Part shown: positions 8,580-18,300 of the stretch, piece after piece
How the letters are laid out: each line of letters opens with the position of its first letter
Numbering within the stretch: the stretch's first letter is position 1
From: Aquipseudomonas alcaligenes NBRC 14159
GTDB taxonomy: Bacteria; Pseudomonadota; Gammaproteobacteria; Pseudomonadales; Pseudomonadaceae
NCBI RefSeq assembly: GCF_000467105.1
Contig: NZ_BATI01000040.1
Span: 1 to 49,881, forward strand
Length of the DNA: 49,881 bases
Direction: 5' to 3'
Made by a program: the position numbers and the translations under genes
Notes under the pieces: generated by a model
The model's database searches: none
Seen by the model: only the letters and a program-made list of their open reading frames with translations
Told to the model about the DNA's origin: nothing

Positions 8580-9476
8580 TTAGTTGTTGTTCTTGAACTG
8601 GCTGGCGAAGTCCCAGGCCGCCTGGCTAGCGGAGAAGTTGCCGCCGAACAGCTTGCGGTTGCGCCGGCTGTCGCCGCCGGGCCAGACATGTTCGCCTCCG
8701 GGAATCAGTCGAAGTTGCAAAGGCGCCTTGCCCTGACAGTTCCAGCTGGTCAGCTCGGAACCATCCGGCAGTGCCTGCCCGCTCGGTGGCGTGTTGCAGC
8801 CATGGGCGTTGGCGATCATCTTCAGGGTCTCGGGCACGGAGCGGTGCTGCACACCTGCGATGGCGTTCTCCCCCATGCCTCCCTGGTACGGTACGTTGCT
8901 GTCCTTGCTGCCATGGATATGCAGCACCGCAACCCTGCTGGCGCCGGGGCAGCTGTTCAGCGCCAGCGTGCCCGAGACGGGAACAATGGCGGCGATATCC
9001 TGCGGCAGTTCGCAGGCCAGCCGGTAAGCCATCATCGCGCCATTGGAGATGCCGGTGGCGTAGATGCGTGAGTGATCGATGGCGTGGTGCCTGGCGACAT
9101 CGGCGAGCATGGCCTGGATGAAGCCGACGTCGTCGATATTGCCTTCGACTGCCGGACCGCAGCATTTCCCGGCATTCCAGGTGCGGCGGTTGGGCATCAG
9201 GCGCATGCCGGTACCATTGGGGTAGGCGACCAGAAACCCGTTGCTCTGGGCCACACGGTTCATGCCGGTGGTGCGCTCGGTTTCATCGGCATTGCCCAGC
9301 CCGCCGTGCATCACGATCATCAGTGGCAGGGGCGCTTTGGGGGCGCCATCTGGCACGAACAGCTTATAGCTGCGTTCGGCACCGGCGAAGTTCAGTTGAT
9401 GGGTTTCTCCCTCGCGGGCCTGTGCGCTAACGGCGAGCAGGCCGAGTACCAGGGCGACTCCACTTGCGATGCGCAT
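8580..9476 (-). CDS. Secreted esterase, PHB-depolymerase/LpqC-like family
   Basis: A 298-residue alpha/beta hydrolase with a signal peptide (MRIASGVALVLGLLAVSAQA). The GISNG lipase box supplies the Ser nucleophile, HGSKDSNVPYQG supplies the Asp, and GGEHVWPGG supplies the His, so the triad is complete. The HGG oxyanion segment (IVMHGGLGNADE) is also present. The family contains extracellular PHB depolymerases and feruloyl or acetyl esterases, so the substrate is open. I chose the ATG at 9476, which has GAGGAG upstream; it begins 10 nt after the stop of the small gene at 9487-9873. It is the last of four minus-strand genes divergent from the synthase operon, so it may hydrolyse an ester in that pathway. 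That link rests on context only. Confidence 0.85.
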   Translation of the reverse strand: MRIASGVALVLGLLAVSAQAREGETHQLNFAGAERSYKLFVPDGAPKAPLPLMIVMHGGLGNADETERTTGMNRVAQSNGFLVAYPNGTGMRLMPNRRTWNAGKCCGPAVEGNIDDVGFIQAMLADVARHHAIDHSRIYATGISNGAMMAYRLACELPQDIAAIVPVSGTLALNSCPGASRVAVLHIHGSKDSNVPYQGGMGENAIAGVQHRSVPETLKMIANAHGCNTPPSGQALPDGSELTSWNCQGKAPLQLRLIPGGEHVWPGGDSRRNRKLFGGNFSASQAAWDFASQFKNNN

Positions 9477-9486
9477 GCGCCTCTCC

Positions 9487-9873
9487 TCAATAGCCTTCTT
9501 CTGCCTGTTGCACGCTGGCCACATCGAGGGCGGCGTCCTCGAGTTCGCGTACCACGGTGAGATCGCTGCGCAGCTCGGTCAACACCGCTTCCAGCCACTG
9601 GATGTCGGTCTCGATCTTCTGCCGGAACTTGCTGATTTCCTTCAGGCTGAGGTTCTCCGAGGGGCGTCCCTGGCCGTCGAACAGCAAGCGCACGCTGGCG
9701 GCGATCTCGCGGTTGCCGCTGAGGTGTGACAGTTCGCGATCCAGGTAGTGGCGCACACGACTGGCCTGCACGCGCTTCTGCAGATCGTCGCGCAACACCT
9801 GCAGGTGCGGGGGCAGTTCCGGGATCAGATCGCTCGGGGTGCTGATATGGCCCAGCCGGGTGCGGGTTGGCAT
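9487..9873 (-). CDS. Small helical hypothetical protein
   Basis: A 128-residue soluble protein that I do not recognise. It is rich in charged residues and likely all-helical: VLRDDLQKRVQASRVRHYLD early, then KFRQKIETDIQWLEAVLTEL, which has the heptad spacing of a coiled coil. No signal peptide or membrane segment is visible. The ATG at 9873 follows the sulfotransferase stop by 12 nt, and the esterase starts 10 nt after its own stop, so it is firmly inside the four-gene run. A partner or scaffold role for the neighbouring enzymes is conceivable but unsupported. Confidence 0.75.
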   Translation of the reverse strand: MPTRTRLGHISTPSDLIPELPPHLQVLRDDLQKRVQASRVRHYLDRELSHLSGNREIAASVRLLFDGQGRPSENLSLKEISKFRQKIETDIQWLEAVLTELRSDLTVVRELEDAALDVASVQQAEEGY

Positions 9874-9885
9874 GGCTCGTCTCGC

Positions 9886-10797
9886 TCAGTGGGAGTAGCC
9901 GAACTCCAGCGCCAGGCGCTGGACCTCGGGCTTCAGGCAGGCGCCATCCGGACGCCAGGGCAAGGGCGCGCGCAGCGGCGGCTGCTTCGGCTCATGCGGT
10001 TCGAATAGCGGATCGCGGAGGAAGTTCGGGTCGTTGCCGAACAGTGCGTTGATCGGTCCGACACTGGCAAAGGGGGACAGCTCCGGATGCAGCATGTCCT
10101 CCAATGCTTCGAAATCGTCGCGCAGGCCCAGCCAGCGGCAGATGCGCGGCAGGCATTGCAGCGGGTCGGCCATCACGTCTTCGCCGCGCACGTGCATCCT
10201 CTGTCGGGGCGGGATCTTCTCCAGCAGCTCCAGGATATTCAGATTGATGTCATGCCAGGCGATCTGTGGATCGACGAAGGCTTCGCCTTCGCCATAGTCG
10301 ATGGAGTTGACCGACAGGGCGTAGTTGCCATCCTGAATCTTCATCACCGAGTGGCCCTGGTTGGTCGGGTGCCGCGTCAGGTGCAGGTAGAAAGCATCCG
10401 GATAGGCCTCGTAGATGCGCTGCAGGTAGACCGGGCTGACCACGTGGGCGGGGCTCTTGTCGATGGCCATCAGTGGCGATACCGCGTCGACGATCTCGCG
10501 AAACACCTGCATGCCGCTGCGATTCTGCCGTGCCGCGACCCAGTGGTTGGCCATCACCACGGCGGCGCTGCTCTGTTCGCCGGCGTAGATCTCTGCCACC
10601 GCACGCAGGATGCCGTGGCGCTGGAAACGCGACATGCCGGTCTTGTCCGGGCCGTCCTGCCACATCTCGATCAGTCGATCGACCGTGAACAGGTTCAGCT
10701 CCGGCAGGCCGTAGGTCTGCGGATGCTGGCCAAGCATGCCGGCGATCAGCGAGGTATAGGACCTCGGCAGCGCCAGGATGAACAGTGGCTGCGCCAT
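9886..10797 (-). CDS. PAPS-dependent sulfotransferase-family protein
   Basis: A 303-residue cytoplasmic protein of the Sulfotransfer family. The 5'-phosphosulfate loop is PRSYTS (residues 11-16), near the N-terminus as expected. DKSP (113-116) and RHPTNQGHS (142-150) match the region that binds the 3'-phosphate, with R142 and S150. Such enzymes move a sulfuryl group from PAPS to a hydroxyl. In polyketide systems, CurM-type domains use this to set up decarboxylative release. The acceptor here is unknown. The ATG at 10797 overlaps the stop of the phosphatase-like gene (TGATG), so both are coupled. It is divergent from the synthase operon and close to cysD-cysNC, which make PAPS. Confidence 0.85.
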   Translation of the reverse strand: MAQPLFILALPRSYTSLIAGMLGQHPQTYGLPELNLFTVDRLIEMWQDGPDKTGMSRFQRHGILRAVAEIYAGEQSSAAVVMANHWVAARQNRSGMQVFREIVDAVSPLMAIDKSPAHVVSPVYLQRIYEAYPDAFYLHLTRHPTNQGHSVMKIQDGNYALSVNSIDYGEGEAFVDPQIAWHDINLNILELLEKIPPRQRMHVRGEDVMADPLQCLPRICRWLGLRDDFEALEDMLHPELSPFASVGPINALFGNDPNFLRDPLFEPHEPKQPPLRAPLPWRPDGACLKPEVQRLALEFGYSH

Positions 10798-11633
10798 CAG
10801 GCCTTGCCCGCGAAGCCTTCGACGAAGGGCACTTCGAAACACTTCTCGTGCATGATCGGGCCGTGGCCGAAATAGCCGTCCTCGCCGAACAGCTCGCCGT
10901 GGTCGGCGGTGATGATGAACCAGGTGTTCTCCGGTGCCTTTTCCATCAGTTTGCCGATCAGCCCGTCGACATACTCCACGCAGCGGATCTGCTGCTGGCG
11001 CAGCATCTCCATCTGTTCCTGATCGAAGAACGCCTCGCTGTCTGCCGCATTGTGCTGAGCCTCGCCACCCAGGCTCTTGAACACCCCGTGTACGCCGGAG
11101 ATGCGCGGCAGGCTGTCGTCCTTGAGCATGTAGGGGTAGTGGGTCTCGCCCAGGTTGAGGAAGTAGTAGTGCGGCTCGTCCTCGGGGAAGGTCATCTCCT
11201 CGACCATGCCGGCGAAGTCGTTGTGGTTGCCCATCAGCTTGTAGTCATCGAAGTGCTGATTGATCGCCGTCTGCTGGTTGAGCACCGGCATCGACACCCG
11301 TGCCACGGTGCGATAGCCCAGCTGGCCCAGGACCTTGGGCAGCGACAGTTCCGGAATGAAGTCGCGGAACGACACATCGGCGATGCCGGTGCGCTCCACC
11401 CACTGGACGAACTCTTCCTTGTACACCTCCGAGGCATAAACCTCGCGCGGCGTGCTGTGCGGCAGCATGCCCATGGTGAAGGCGTAGTGCGACGGCGCGG
11501 TCCAGGAGGCATAGGAGTAGCGCTTTTCCACCTGGCCGACGCGCTCGATGTTCGGTGTGCTGGCGGCCATGCAGGAGTCGTAGCGGCAGCTGTCCATGAT
11601 GATGAAGACGATGTGGTTGATGGGCGCGCTCAT
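10797..11633 (-). CDS. Alkaline-phosphatase-superfamily hydrolase (sulfatase fold) with Thr nucleophile
   Basis: A 278-residue metal hydrolase with no signal peptide, so probably cytoplasmic. Metal ligands look complete: D14 (IMDSCRYDS), D244 and H245 (TADHGELFGEDGYFGHG), H257 and H262. Pattern-wise it resembles sulfatases, but the Cys/Ser needed for formylglycine is replaced: the segment reads SWTAPSHYAF, with T45 at the nucleophile position. Thr is the nucleophile of phosphodiesterases and phosphotransferases of the superfamily, so phosphate rather than sulfate ester chemistry is more likely. It is short for the family. AGAGGA precedes the ATG at 11633. It is first in the minus-strand run and divergent from the synthase gene. 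Confidence 0.8.
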   Translation of the reverse strand: MSAPINHIVFIIMDSCRYDSCMAASTPNIERVGQVEKRYSYASWTAPSHYAFTMGMLPHSTPREVYASEVYKEEFVQWVERTGIADVSFRDFIPELSLPKVLGQLGYRTVARVSMPVLNQQTAINQHFDDYKLMGNHNDFAGMVEEMTFPEDEPHYYFLNLGETHYPYMLKDDSLPRISGVHGVFKSLGGEAQHNAADSEAFFDQEQMEMLRQQQIRCVEYVDGLIGKLMEKAPENTWFIITADHGELFGEDGYFGHGPIMHEKCFEVPFVEGFAGKA

Positions 11634-11913
11634 GGGGTTGTCCTCTCTGGGCGAATGCAGCGGTGGTCCGCACCGGGCGTTGCCGCAGGCGGTTGAACGT
11701 AGTGCGTGAACCCGGTGTGGCGGTGCGCTGTGATCAGGCTTGAGGCATCCATACCTTGTTCCTTGGGGGAGGGTTCCGATCACGCAAACGCTGTTCGCGG
11801 ATTCGCATCAACCCTGCCGATGTTCGGTTCGAGACTCAGTGTCCCTGTTGTTATTTCCCGACACCCCCTCCCTTGGGTGGGGGGCAAAACCGTTGCGTGC
11901 TGATCTTATGGTT

Positions 11914-11970
11914 GGACGTATTTTTGACGTTATATGTTTTTTGGTCTGCTAATGGATGTATTTTTGACAT
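11914..11970 (+). repeat. Direct repeat, 17 bp at 40-bp spacing
   Basis: GGACGTATTTTTGACGT (11914-11930) recurs as GGATGTATTTTTGACAT (11954-11970), 15 of 17 identical and exactly 40 bp apart, close to four helical turns. Each is soon followed by a TTTTTTGG run. The repeats contain TTGACG and TTGACA, so each could supply a -35 element or a same-face activator site. Confidence 0.6.
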
Positions 11971-12041
11971 TTTTTGGTGGCTGGTAGTAAATAGCCATCG
12001 AGATAGTTTCTGTTTCGTTGTGGTGTGTGTCTCACTGTGCC

Positions 12042-12069
12042 GTTACAGATGCGTAGTTACTCTTATAAA
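12042..12069 (+). promoter_or_regulatory. Candidate sigma70 promoter of the synthase operon
   Basis: GTTACA (12042-12047), a 16-nt spacer and TATAAA (12064-12069) form a reasonable sigma70 promoter about 250 nt before the synthase ATG. An alternative begins at the perfect -35 TTGACA at 11964 but has a poor -10. A start near 12076 would give a long leader. Confidence 0.35.
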
Positions 12070-12193
12070 TAAAGATCTGTATTTCTGCCTTCGCATCACC
12101 TTTCTGGCGTGAGGCGCTACCGGAGTAGCGCGATTTCGGATGGTTGCTGCGAGGGATTGCGGTGGGGACGATCGAGCCTTCAATGCGCCTTCC

Positions 12194-12298
12194 CGGGCTT
12201 TTGCCCGCGTCTTGCATCTGTGCTCAACAGGTAGTCGCTGCCAGCTAATCGGCCCCCGAGCCGGAGCGGACAGTCCGCGGCACGGGGTCTTTGGGCCC
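12194..12298 (+). other. Possible structured mRNA leader
   Basis: Within the predicted leader of the synthase operon, CGGGC-TTTT-GCCCG (12194-12207) and GCGGA-CAG-TCCGC (12266-12278) are perfect small hairpins. GGCCC (12251) can pair with GGGCC (12293) around the second one. The last helix ends about 20 nt before the synthase ATG. I match it to no known riboswitch. Confidence 0.25.
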
Positions 12299-12316
12299 GG
12301 AAAAGAGCTACGTACC

Positions 12317-15300
12317 ATGCAAGGCACTGGTCTTCGCAAGTTGCTGCTGTCGCCCCTTGGTTTTGACCACCCCGCCCTGGCGATAGCCGCTTCCCGTGCT
12401 GGCGGCACCGGGGTGCTGGACCTGGAGCTGAGTCGCGCTCCGGCCCTGGCTCAGCTACAGCTGCTGGCTCGCCAGGCCGGTAAGCAGGGCTTCGGCGTGC
12501 GTCTCGGTGGCTTCGATGGCGAGCTGGCTGAACAGCTCATTCAACTCCTGGATGCAGGCCTGAATCTGCTGATTCTCGGCCGTGAGCACTGGGCCGAATG
12601 GCAGGGCTGGCTGGCTGGCGCGGCGCTGACCGAGACGACCCTGCTGCTTGAGCTGAGCGACAATGACCCGCTCGATAGTGCCACTGCCTGCCGCGTGGAC
12701 GGCCTGCTGCTCAAGGGGCACGAGGCCGCCGGCTTCGTCGGCGAGAGCAGCGCCTTCATCCTCATACAGCACTGGCGCGCGACCTGCGATTTGCCGCTGT
12801 ACCTGCGCGGCGGCATCACTCCGCACACCGCTGCCGCCGCGGCCCTGGCCGGTTGCGCTGGCGTGGCGCTGGACAGCCAGGTGCTGTTGCTGCAGGAATC
12901 ACCGCTGGCCACCGAGCTGCAGACGCACCTGCGCAGCCTCTCCGGCAGCGAGACGGTGGCCGCCGGCAACGGCGAGTTCGGGTGTTACTGTCGCATCCTC
13001 TCGCGTCCCGGCTTCGCCAAGGCCAAGGCCTTTATCGTCGCTGCCGAATCCCTGACACCCGAGCAGATACGCGAGCGCCTGCTGGCCGAGGTGGAGTGGC
13101 GCAATCCGCCTGCCGGCCTGCTGCCGCTGGGGCAGGACGTGGCCTTCGCCGCCGCCTGGCAGAAGCAGTACGGCAGCGTCGCCCAGCTGTTCCAGGCCAT
13201 CGATGCGGCCGTGCAGCACAACCCGCAGCTCGCCCTGAACGCTCGTGCCCTGCGTGCCGAGCGCGCGCCCCTGGCTGATGCTCTGGGCCTGGGCCTGCCG
13301 CTGGTGCAGGGGCCGATGAGCCGGGTCTCGGACAAGGCCGAATTCGCGGCCGCGGTGGCCGAGGGTGGTGCGCTGCCGATGCTGGCCCTGGCTCTGCTCA
13401 AGGGCAAACCGCTGGCGGGCCTGCTGGAGAAGACCGCCGAGCTGCTGGCCGGTCGGCCCTGGGGTATCGGTCTGCTCGGCTTCGCCCCACAGACCCTGCT
13501 GGACGAACAGATCGCCACGGCCAAGCCGCATCAGCCGAGCTACGCCATCATCGCCGGCGGCCGTCCGGACCAGGCGGTGCGCCTGGAGCAGTCGGGCATT
13601 CCGTCCTTCTTGCATGTGCCGTCATCCAACCTGATCCCGATGTTCCTCAAGGAAGGCGCGCGGCGCTTCATCTTCGAGGGGCGCGAATGCGGCGGTCACG
13701 TCGGCCCGCTGAGCAGCTTCGTGCTGTGGAGCAGCATGATCGACCGTCTGCTGGAGGAGATCGCCCTGGGCGTGCCGGCGCACGAGATCCAGGTGCTGTT
13801 TGCCGGCGGCATCCATGACGCGCGCTCCTCGGCCATGGTCCAGGCCATGGCCGCACCGCTGCTGGCCAAGGGCGTCAAGGTCGGCCTGCTGATGGGCAGT
13901 GCCTACCTGTTCACCCGCGAGATCGTCGAGGCCGGCGCCATCGTCGAGGGCTTCCAGCAGCAGGCCATCGAGTGCGCACGCACGGTCAACCTGGAGTCCG
14001 GCACCGGCCATGCCAGCCGCTGCGCCTACACGCCCTTTGCCGCCGCCTTCTTCGCTCGGCGCAATGAACTCAAGCAGCAGGCGGTGCCGGCCGACGAGGC
14101 CCGCGAGCAACTCGACGACCTGATTCTCGGCCGCCTGCGCCTGGCCTCCAAGGGCAGCATGCGGGTGGGCGAGGAGGGCGTGCTCAAGGAATTCTCCGGC
14201 GCCGAACAGGTGGCCGACGGCATGTACATGATCGGCCAGGTCGCCACCCTGCGCGACGCCATCACCGATATCGCCAGCCTGCACCGCAGTGTCACCGAGG
14301 ACTCCCTGGCCTTGCTGGAGGACTACCAGCAGGCCCAGCTCGAAGCGGTTGTCGAACCCGGCGAGCCGGCCGACATCGCCATCATCGGCATGGGCTCAAT
14401 CCTGCCTGGCTCCAGCACCACCCGCGAGTATTGGCAGAACATCCTGGCCAAGGTCGACGCGATTACCGAGATCCCTTCGCACCGCTGGGACTGGCGCCTG
14501 TACTTCGACGAGAACCGCAGCGCACCGGACAAGATCTACTCGCGCTGGGGCGGCTTCATCGACGACCTGGTGTTCGACCCGACCCGCTACGGCATGCCGC
14601 CCAAGTCCATCGAGTCGGTCGACCCGATGCAGCTGATGGCCCTCGACATCGCCCGCCAGACCCTGGCCGACGCCGGCTATGAGCAGCGCGGCTTCAACCG
14701 CGAGAAGGCCTCGGTGATCATCGGTGCCAGCGGTGGTGCCGGCGACGTCGGCATGCAGTACGGCCTGCGCTCCGAGCTGCCGCGCTTCAAGGGCGACCTG
14801 CCGGGCGAGATCGCCGGGCGCCTGCCGCAATGGACCGAGGACACCTTCGCCGGCATCCTGATCAACGTGATGGCCGGGCGTATCGCCAACCGCCTGGACT
14901 TCGGCGGCGTCAACTTCGCCACCGACGCGGCCTGCGCCTCGTCCCTGGCAGCCATCTATCAGGGCATCAACGAGCTGCTCTCCGGGCGCAGTGACCTGGT
15001 CATCGCCGGCGGCGTGGACACGGTGCAGGGCCCGTTCGGCTACCTGTGCTTCAGCAAGACCCAGGCCTTGTCGCCGCGCGGCCGCTGCCGCACCTTCGAC
15101 GAGTCGGCCGATGGCATCGTGATTTCCGAAGGCATCGCCATGCTGGCGCTGAAGCGCCTGAGCGATGCCGAGCGCGACGGCGACCGCGTCTACGCGGTGA
15201 TCAAGGGCATGGCCGGCAGCAGCGATGGCAAGGCCAAGGGCCTTACTGCGCCGCTGCCCGCCGGCCAGCTGCGCGCCATGCGCCGCGCCTACCAGCAGGC

Positions 15301-18300
15301 CGGCTTCGGTCCGGACAGCGTCGGCCTGTTTGAGGCTCACGGCACTGGCACCGTGGCCGGCGACACCGCCGAGCTGGACAGCACCACTGCGCTGTTGCGC
15401 GAGGTTGGCAGCCGTCCGTCCCAGGCGGTAGTCGGCTCGGTAAAGACCATGATCGGCCACACCAAGGCCACCGCCGGCGTGGCCGGCATGATCAAGGCCG
15501 CCCTGGCCCTGCATCACAAGATACTGCCGCCGCACCTGGGCGTGCAGTCGCCCAACGCCGTGCTGAAGAAGGACGACAGCCCGCTCTGCGTGCTCGATGA
15601 GGCGCAGCCCTGGCTGACCGCCGCTCAGCAGCCGCGCCGTGCCGCAGTCAGTGCCTTTGGCTTCGGTGGGACCAACTTCCATGCGGTGCTCGAGGAGTAT
15701 GCCGGCGAGTACCGCCCCTGGCTGATCCAGGGCGTCAGCGATGCCTGGAGCGCCGAGCTGCTGCTGTGGCGTGCCGGCAGCCGCGAGCAGCTGCAGAGCC
15801 AGGTGGCCCAGCTGCAGGCGCAGCTGGCGGCGCCGGGCAAGGTGGCGTTGCGCGATATCGCCTGTTACCTGAGCGACAACCTGGGCCAGGGCGAGCACAG
15901 CCTGGCGCTGGTGGTCGGCAGCCTGGACGAGCTGGCCGACAAGCTGGCCAAGGCCCAGCAGCGCCTGGCCGGCGAGATGCTGATCGACCCGACCATCGTG
16001 CTCGGCGACAGCCGCGTCGAGCCGGGCCAGGTGGCCCTGCTGTTCCCCGGCCAGGGTTCGCAGAACATCAATATGCTGCGCGAGCTGGCCGTGCTGTTCC
16101 CGGTGGTTGCCGACACCCTGGCCGAGGCCGACAGCCTGCTGGCCGCCGGCACCGAGCGTTTCGCCAGCAAGCCGCTGAGCCAGTTCATCCATCCGCGCGC
16201 CTGCTATGACGAAGCCTCCCGTCAGGCGGCGAGTGCGGCGCTGACCAGCACCGACGTGGCCCAGCCGGCCCTCGGTGCAGTAGAAGCCGGCCTGCTGCGT
16301 CTGCTGAGTGAACTGGGTGTTTCCGGAGATATGCTTGCCGGCCACAGCTACGGCGAGTTCGTCGCCCTGTTCGCTGCCGGGCAGATCGACTTCGCGACTC
16401 TGATGAGCCTGTCCGAGGCTCGTGGCCGATTTATCGTCGAGGCTGCCGCCAGCGCCGGCAGCGAGCTGGGCAGCATGGCCATGGTCCAGGCACCGCGTGC
16501 TCAGGTCGAACAGGCCATCGCCGCCATTCCGCAGCTGCTGGTCGCCAACCACAACGCCCCGGAGCAGAGCATTATCAGCGGCTCCAGCGCCGGCATCGCC
16601 CAGGCACTGGAGGTGCTGCAGCAGAGCGGCATCAATGCCAGCCCGATTCCGGTAGCCGCCGCCTTCCATTCGCCCTTCGTCGCTCCGGCCCAGGGCCTGC
16701 TCGCCGCCGCCATCGAGGCCGCGCGCTGGCAGGCCGGGCGTCTGCCGGTCTACTCCAACGCCAGTGCCGCCCTGCATGCCGCCGAGCCAGCGCTGGTCAA
16801 GCAGGCCATGGCCGAGCACCTGGTCAAGCCGGTGGAGTTCGTCGCCCAGATCGAGGCCATGCATGCAGCCGGTGCTCGGGTGTTCATCGAGGTCGGGCCC
16901 AAGGCCGTGCTCAGCCGTCTGGTCGGGCGAATTCTCGATGGCAAACCGCACCAGGCCGTGGCCCTGGACGAGCGCGGTGGTGGCCTCGCGAGCCTGCTGC
17001 TGGCCCTGGCGCGCCTGCATGGCCTCGGCGTGCCGTTCCAGTCCTCGCGCCTGTTTGCCGGTCGCGCCTGTCAGGCCAGCGCCAACGGTCGCCTCGAAGG
17101 GCTGTGGCGCGATGCCAGCCTGCCCAAGCAGGCCTGGCTGCTCAATGGCAGCGGTGCCCGCCGTGCCAGCGAGGCGCCGCGGCAGATCGGCGTACTGCAA
17201 GGCGAAGTACTGCCCGTTTCAAGTTCCATCACGGAATCGCACCCGGTGGTGGTTCCGCTCAATCGCAATCCCGCAACCCTGCCCCATAGCGCAGCCCCGG
17301 CTGCCACGCGACACAAGGAGAGGCTGGTCATGTCCGAACCCACGGCAATCCAAGGTGACGAGATGTCATCGGTGATGGCGGAATACTTCGCCACCATGCG
17401 CCAGTTCCTGGAAACCCAGGAGCGCGTGCTCAACGCCTTTATGGCCGGCGGCGCTGTGCCGGCTGCCATGCCGCGCAGCATGCCTGCCGCTGCACCGGCG
17501 CCGCGTCGCCCGGTCGTCGCCGCGCCGGCCGCTCGCGTGGCTCCGGCTCCCGTTGCGGCTCCTGTTGCCGCGCCAGCTCCGGTTGTTGCAGCTGCTCCAG
17601 CGCCTGTGCCGGTGGCTGCAGCACCCGTTGCCGCGCCGGCCCCGGTGGTTGCACCGGTAGCGGCCCCGGCGGCCCAGGTAGATGGCGGCAAGATCAAGGA
17701 CATCCTGCTGTCCATCGTCGAGGAGCGCACCGGCTACCCGAGCGACATGGTCGGCCTGGAGCAGAACCTGGAGGCCGACCTCGGTATCGACTCGATCAAG
17801 CGCGTGGAAATCGTCGGCGCCTTGCTGCAGACCCTGCCGCCTGCCTACGGCAGCGCCCTGGGCGAGGCGCGCAGCCAGCTCAATACCCGAGCGACCCTGG
17901 CGGACATGCTGAAGATGCTCGAAGGGCTGGACGTCGGCGAGGTAGCCGTCCCTTTTGAGTCCGCCGAGGCGAGCCCGAAGACTGTGCCGGTAGCGGCCAG
18001 CCACTCGCCTCGGCACATAGTGGTACCCGAGGAGGAAGCCATCCCCGAACAGGCCCTGCGCCAGTTCGAGCCCGGCTACTTCATCCTCACCGCCGATGAC
18101 CATGGCTTGGCCCTGCGCCTGCAGGAGTGGCTGGAGCAGCGCGGCTGCACGGTGTCGCTGCTGAGCCCGGGGCTGCTGGCCGACGAGGAGGGGCTAAGCG
18201 CCTGGTGTCGCGAGACGGCGGCCAACCCGGACAAGCAGGTCGCCGGCGTCATTCACCTGGCCGCCCTGGGCGCCCATGCCCTGCCGCTGGACGCCGAGCT

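Larger units (their letters stand above)
11634..12316. promoter_or_regulatory. AT-rich divergent control region of the synthase cluster
   Basis: 683 nt without a convincing gene separate the phosphatase-sulfotransferase run (minus) from the synthase operon (plus). The middle (about 11890-12110) is strongly AT-rich against a GC-rich background. That is the usual signature of DNA silenced by H-NS-type proteins, MvaT/MvaU in Pseudomonas; silencing itself is inferred. It contains a 40-bp-spaced direct repeat, a sigma70-like promoter and, nearer the synthase start, several GC-rich hairpins. Near 11863-11884 an imperfect hairpin (CCCCCTCCC, then GGGTGGGGGG) may form. Confidence 0.6.

Noticed and set aside
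10797..11633. Annotation as a sulfatase
   Set aside because: The Cys or Ser needed for formylglycine is Thr (T45), so sulfatase activity is not supported even though a sulfotransferase is adjacent.
12140..12316. Earlier start of the first synthase at 12140
   Set aside because: The extra 59 codons encode a low-complexity stretch unlike any domain, hairpins crowd this region, and the NPD-like fold starts right after the ATG at 12317.
14396..17200. A 934-codon open frame on the minus strand
   Set aside because: It lies wholly opposite the KS-AT part of the synthase, has no family motif, and is rich in Gly, His, Gln and Ala as expected for antisense of GC-rich codons.
17460..17680. Apparent repeat array in the first synthase
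   Set aside because: It is the Ala/Pro/Val-rich linker before the ACP, repetitive by composition; it is not a CRISPR or a mobile repeat.
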